This document shows positions 61,107 to 64,000 of a stretch of 64,000 nt of DNA, piece by piece. The stretch is from the NCBI RefSeq assembly GCF_002741985.1, contig NZ_APHW01000013.1:62001-126000 (forward strand). Reading direction: 5' to 3'. This DNA is from Vibrio rotiferianus CAIM 577 = LMG 21460 (lineage in GTDB: Bacteria; Pseudomonadota; Gammaproteobacteria; Enterobacterales; Vibrionaceae). The first letter of the stretch is position 1, and every line of letters begins with the position of its first letter. Under the pieces are notes generated by a model, which was not told where the DNA came from, did no database searches, and worked only from the letters and a program-made list of their open reading frames with translations. The position numbers were made by a program, and so were the translations under genes.

Positions 61107-62003
61107 ATGAGCTTATCTCCGGGGGCGAAGTTCAGACTCGCCATTGAGCAAAACAACCCGCTGCAGATCGTCGGCACCATTAACCCATACTGCGCCATGA
61201 TGGCGAAAAATTTGGGTCACCAAGCTATCTATTTGTCGGGTGGCGGCATCGCTAACGCGTCTTACGGCTTGCCAGATCTTGGCATTACGACACTGAACGA
61301 TGTTTTAGTCGATGTAGACCGTATCACCAACGCGTGTGATTTGCCGTTATTGGTCGATATCGATACCGGTTTTGGTGGTGCGTTTAACATCGCACGCACT
61401 ATCAAGGCGATGGAAAAAGCGGGTGCGGCGGCAGTGCATATGGAAGACCAAGTGGCACAGAAACGCTGTGGCCATCGTCCGAACAAAGCGATTGTTAGCC
61501 AACAAGAAATGGTCGACCGAGTGAAAGCGGCGGTGGATGCACGTAATGATGAGAGCTTTGTCATTATGGCTCGTACTGATGCGTTAGCGGTGGAAGGCAT
61601 GGATAGCGCGATTGAACGAGCGATTGCATGTGTGGAAGCGGGCGCAGATATGATCTTCCCAGAGGCAATGAATCAGCTAGACCAATATCAACAGTTCTCG
61701 GCAGCGCTCGAAGACGCGACAGGGAAGCACGTGCCGATTCTTGCCAACATTACTGAGTTTGGACAAACGCCACTATACGGCTGTGAAGAGTTAGCCCAAT
61801 CCAACGTGGACATGGTTTTGTACCCATTGAGCGCATTCCGTGCGATGAACAAAGCGGCCGAGATGGTTTACAAACACTTGCTAGAAGTTGGCAACCAAGA
61901 AGCGTTGCTTGATTCAATGCAAACACGAAAAGAGCTGTATGAGCACCTTAATTACCACGACTACGAGAATAAGTTAGACAAGCTGTTTTCGGAGGGTAAA
62001 TAA
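61107..62003 (+). CDS. prpB: 2-methylisocitrate lyase
   Basis: 298 residues of the isocitrate lyase/PEP mutase family. The catalytic motif K119-R-C-G-H123 ([14 protein letters not shown]) matches E. coli PrpB, and [11 protein letters not shown] holds the metal-binding Asp residues. It splits 2-methylisocitrate into pyruvate and succinate, the last step of propionate breakdown. ATG follows AGAAGGAAATTGTC. Confidence 0.96.
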   Translation: MSLSPGAKFRLAIEQNNPLQIVGTINPYCAMMAKNLGHQAIYLSGGGIANASYGLPDLGITTLNDVLVDVDRITNACDLPLLVDIDTGFGGAFNIARTIKAMEKAGAAAVHMEDQVAQKRCGHRPNKAIVSQQEMVDRVKAAVDARNDESFVIMARTDALAVEGMDSAIERAIACVEAGADMIFPEAMNQLDQYQQFSAALEDATGKHVPILANITEFGQTPLYGCEELAQSNVDMVLYPLSAFRAMNKAAEMVYKHLLEVGNQEALLDSMQTRKELYEHLNYHDYENKLDKLFSEGK

Positions 62004-62134
62004 GGTCAACGAAGAAACAAACGGAAGCCCAAGACAAATACTATTTAAGAATCTCTAATCCAATAACGTGAAAATTGTCTGATTCAAAAGAGCCGATTTA
62101 AGAGAGCCAAATCAGACAGAAAAGGAGTTCAACA

Positions 62135-63277
62135 ATGCCTCATTCTGTAGAAAAGAAAGCTGAGATAGGTGGCGCAGGTCTACGCGGTCAAAGCGCTGGA
62201 AGCACAGCTTTATGCACTGTCGGTAAAACGGGGACAGGTCTAACGTATCGTGGTTACGATATTACGGACTTGGCAAATCATGCTCAATTTGAAGAAGTAG
62301 CTCATTTACTATTACGTGGTCACTTACCTAATCAACAAGAGCTAGACGCCTACAAGACACATCTATTGAGCCTGCGTGGCTTACCAGCGGAGCTTAAGCA
62401 AGCGTTAGAGCTGATTCCTGCTGACGCACATCCGATGGATGTTATGCGCACAGGTTGCTCTATGCTGGGTAACTTAGAGCAAGAAATGGACTTTGAACAA
62501 CAGCTCCATGCTACTGAGCGAATGCTGGCGCTTTTCCCTGCGATCATCTGTTACTGGTATCGCTTCAGCCACGATGGCGTACGAATCAAAACTCACGATA
62601 ACAGCGAAGACTGTATTGGCGGCTACTTCCTGAAACTGCTTACTGATCAAGCACCAAGTGAAACGCACAAAAAGGTGATGCACTGTTCTTTGATCCTTTA
62701 TGCAGAGCATGAGTTTAATGCCTCAACATTTGCGGCGCGTGTGTGTGCTTCTACGCTTTCTGATCTTCATTCTTGTATCACAGCCGCTATCGGCACGTTG
62801 CGTGGTCCACTTCATGGCGGTGCAAACGAAGCGGCGATGGAGATGATTCAAGATTGGCAAACGCCAGATGAGGCAGAAGCCAATATTCTGCAAATGCTAG
62901 AGAACAAAGACAAAATCATGGGCTTTGGGCATGCGATTTATCGTGAAAGTGACCCTCGTAATGCACTGATCAAGCGTTGGTCAGAAGCGTTATCGAAAGA
63001 GGTGGGTGACACACATCTTTACGCGGTCTCTGAGCGTGTGGAATCCGTTATGAAGCGCGAGAAAGGTCTGTTCTGTAATGCCGATTTCTTCCATGCTTCG
63101 GCTTACCACTTCATGGATATTCCAACCAAATTGTTCACGCCAATCTTCGTGATGAGCCGACTGACAGGTTGGGCGGCGCACGTGTATGAACAACGTGCGA
63201 ACAACCGAATCATTCGCCCAAGTGCGGATTATACCGGACCGGATCATCAAGACTGGGTGCCAATCGAACAACGCTAG
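62135..63277 (+). CDS. prpC: 2-methylcitrate synthase
   Basis: 380 residues of the citrate synthase family. LRGPLHGGANEAAMEMI has the first catalytic His (His227), MGFGHAIYRESDPR the second, and YHFMDIPTKLFTPIF the catalytic Asp. It condenses propionyl-CoA with oxaloacetate. ATG follows AAAAGGAGTTCAACA. It lies 131 bases after prpB with no clear terminator. Confidence 0.95.
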   Translation: MPHSVEKKAEIGGAGLRGQSAGSTALCTVGKTGTGLTYRGYDITDLANHAQFEEVAHLLLRGHLPNQQELDAYKTHLLSLRGLPAELKQALELIPADAHPMDVMRTGCSMLGNLEQEMDFEQQLHATERMLALFPAIICYWYRFSHDGVRIKTHDNSEDCIGGYFLKLLTDQAPSETHKKVMHCSLILYAEHEFNASTFAARVCASTLSDLHSCITAAIGTLRGPLHGGANEAAMEMIQDWQTPDEAEANILQMLENKDKIMGFGHAIYRESDPRNALIKRWSEALSKEVGDTHLYAVSERVESVMKREKGLFCNADFFHASAYHFMDIPTKLFTPIFVMSRLTGWAAHVYEQRANNRIIRPSADYTGPDHQDWVPIEQR

Positions 63278-63282
63278 CGCGT

Positions 63283-63329
63283 GACGCCTCTTTGTGAGTT
63301 TTGTCTTGATGGCATTCACAAGGGGCGTC
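63283..63329 (+). promoter_or_regulatory. Intra-operon hairpin between prpC and acnD
   Basis: GACGCC...CTTTGTGA pairs with TCACAAGG...GGCGTC, about 14 base pairs with small bulges and an 18-base loop, 6 bases after the prpC stop. The tail is TCTTTC, too weak for a full terminator. It may attenuate or stabilise the transcript. Confidence 0.55.
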
Positions 63330-63409
63330 TCTTTCATCGCGAATCCATTTCAAAAACAGTATCGCGGTGCGTTCAGGAACAAGATGTACACTAAAGCGGA
63401 AGCAAGCCC

Positions 63410-64000
63410 ATGAGCATCACCACAAATATAAATACTCAATATCGTAAGCCGCTCCCGGGAACCCAACTCGATTATTTTGATACCCGAGAAGCTGTTAACG
63501 ATATTTCTCCAGGAGCCTATGAAAAGCTCCCATACACCTCACGCGTTTTAGCAGAGCAGTTGGTTCGTCGCTGTGACCCAAATACGCTCACTGATAGCTT
63601 AAAACAGTTGATTGAACGCAAGCGTGACCTTGATTTTCCTTGGTATCCGGCACGTGTGGTTTGTCATGACATCCTTGGACAAACCGCATTAGTCGACCTC
63701 GCTGGTTTGCGTGATGCGATTGCCGAACAAGGCGGTGACCCAGCGAAAGTGAACCCTGTGGTCGAAACGCAGTTGATCGTTGACCATTCACTGGCAGTCG
63801 AACACGCAGGCTTTGACCCAGACGCGTTTGAGAAAAACCGCGCAATAGAAGAGCGCAGAAACGAAGACCGATTCCATTTTATTGAATGGTGTAAAACAGC
63901 GTTTGAGAACGTTAGCGTTATTCCTGCGGGTAACGGCATCATGCACCAAATCAACTTGGAGAAGATGTCTCCGGTTGTGCAAGCCAAGCAAGGCATTGCT
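63410..64000 (+). CDS. acnD: 2-methylcitrate dehydratase AcnD, N-terminal part (cut by window edge)
   Basis: The first 197 codons are present; the gene continues off the right edge. The sequence matches aconitase-like AcnD: YDTREAVNDISPGAYEKLPYTSRVLAEQLVRRC, then the substrate region FPWYPARVVCHDILGQTALVDLAGLRDAIAEQGGDPAKVNP and VDHSLAVEHAG. ATG 63410 follows AAAGCGGAAGCAAGCCC. It dehydrates 2-methylcitrate, usually with PrpF, expected next. Confidence 0.94.
   Translation, partial: MSITTNINTQYRKPLPGTQLDYFDTREAVNDISPGAYEKLPYTSRVLAEQLVRRCDPNTLTDSLKQLIERKRDLDFPWYPARVVCHDILGQTALVDLAGLRDAIAEQGGDPAKVNPVVETQLIVDHSLAVEHAGFDPDAFEKNRAIEERRNEDRFHFIEWCKTAFENVSVIPAGNGIMHQINLEKMSPVVQAKQGIA

Noticed and set aside
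1..64000. CRISPR arrays, rRNA, integron cassettes, insertion sequences, prophage or defence islands
   Set aside because: None seen on either strand. The repeats present are short palindromic elements and G tracts, not regularly spaced arrays.

Overview
This window is a stretch of a Vibrio chromosome, most likely Harveyi clade and by gene content chromosome I. The evidence is the norM-ribE-ligE neighbourhood, a complete syp-type exopolysaccharide locus, the tyrosine-degradation and methylcitrate operons, a tandem glycine riboswitch and Vibrio-type intergenic repeats. Species and chromosome are inferred from remembered gene content, not from a search. There is no phage, insertion sequence, integron, CRISPR or rRNA.

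Layout. 1-2.6 kb: glycine riboswitch (minus strand, target gene off the left edge), two small membrane proteins, a TetR regulator. 2.6-6.5 kb: hppD-hmgA-fahA-maiA operon behind a TyrR-box-like site. 6.7-26 kb: housekeeping and accessory genes: DUF2726 protein, two identical tRNA-Val(GAC) genes, a secreted chitin-type LPMO, universal stress protein, choloylglycine hydrolase family enzyme, MscS channel, HdeD-like protein, two DMT exporters, two MarR modules, CYTH protein, acetyltransferase, and an operon for a hybrid histidine kinase, a small periplasmic binding-like protein and a porin. 26.8-45.2 kb: an 18 kb syp locus on the minus strand, read sypA, B, C, D, hpt, G, H, I, J, K, L, N, O, P, Q, R. 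45.3-50 kb: ligE, DUF3080, norM, ribE. 50-60 kb: signalling genes: REC-CheX, PAS-GGDEF, NlpC/P60, an MCP and a very large Cache/SBP/HD-GYP protein. 60-64 kb: GntR regulator, prpB, prpC and the start of acnD.

How it works together. The syp locus has convincing sigma54 promoters ahead of sypA, sypI and sypP, each with an upstream TTCTCANNNTGA-like element, matching control by the sigma54 activator SypG. Compared with the Vibrio fischeri locus as I know it, SypE, SypF and SypM are missing. In the SypE/F position sits a lone Hpt protein. The hybrid kinase just beyond the far end of the locus has two receiver domains and no Hpt of its own, so it is a good candidate to feed the Hpt-SypG relay. A GGDEF and an HD-GYP protein lie on the other side and could link the locus to c-di-GMP.

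The most striking signal is a set of exactly eight-base G/C tracts. Three of the four lie inside genes (the porin, the glycosyltransferase sypP and the flippase sypK) and each shifts its gene out of frame; six or nine bases would restore all three. I noticed many 5-base G/C runs, four 8-base runs and no 6- or 7-base runs. This is either slippage-based ON/OFF switching of capsule/biofilm and outer-membrane genes or a consensus-sequence artefact. Raw reads would decide.
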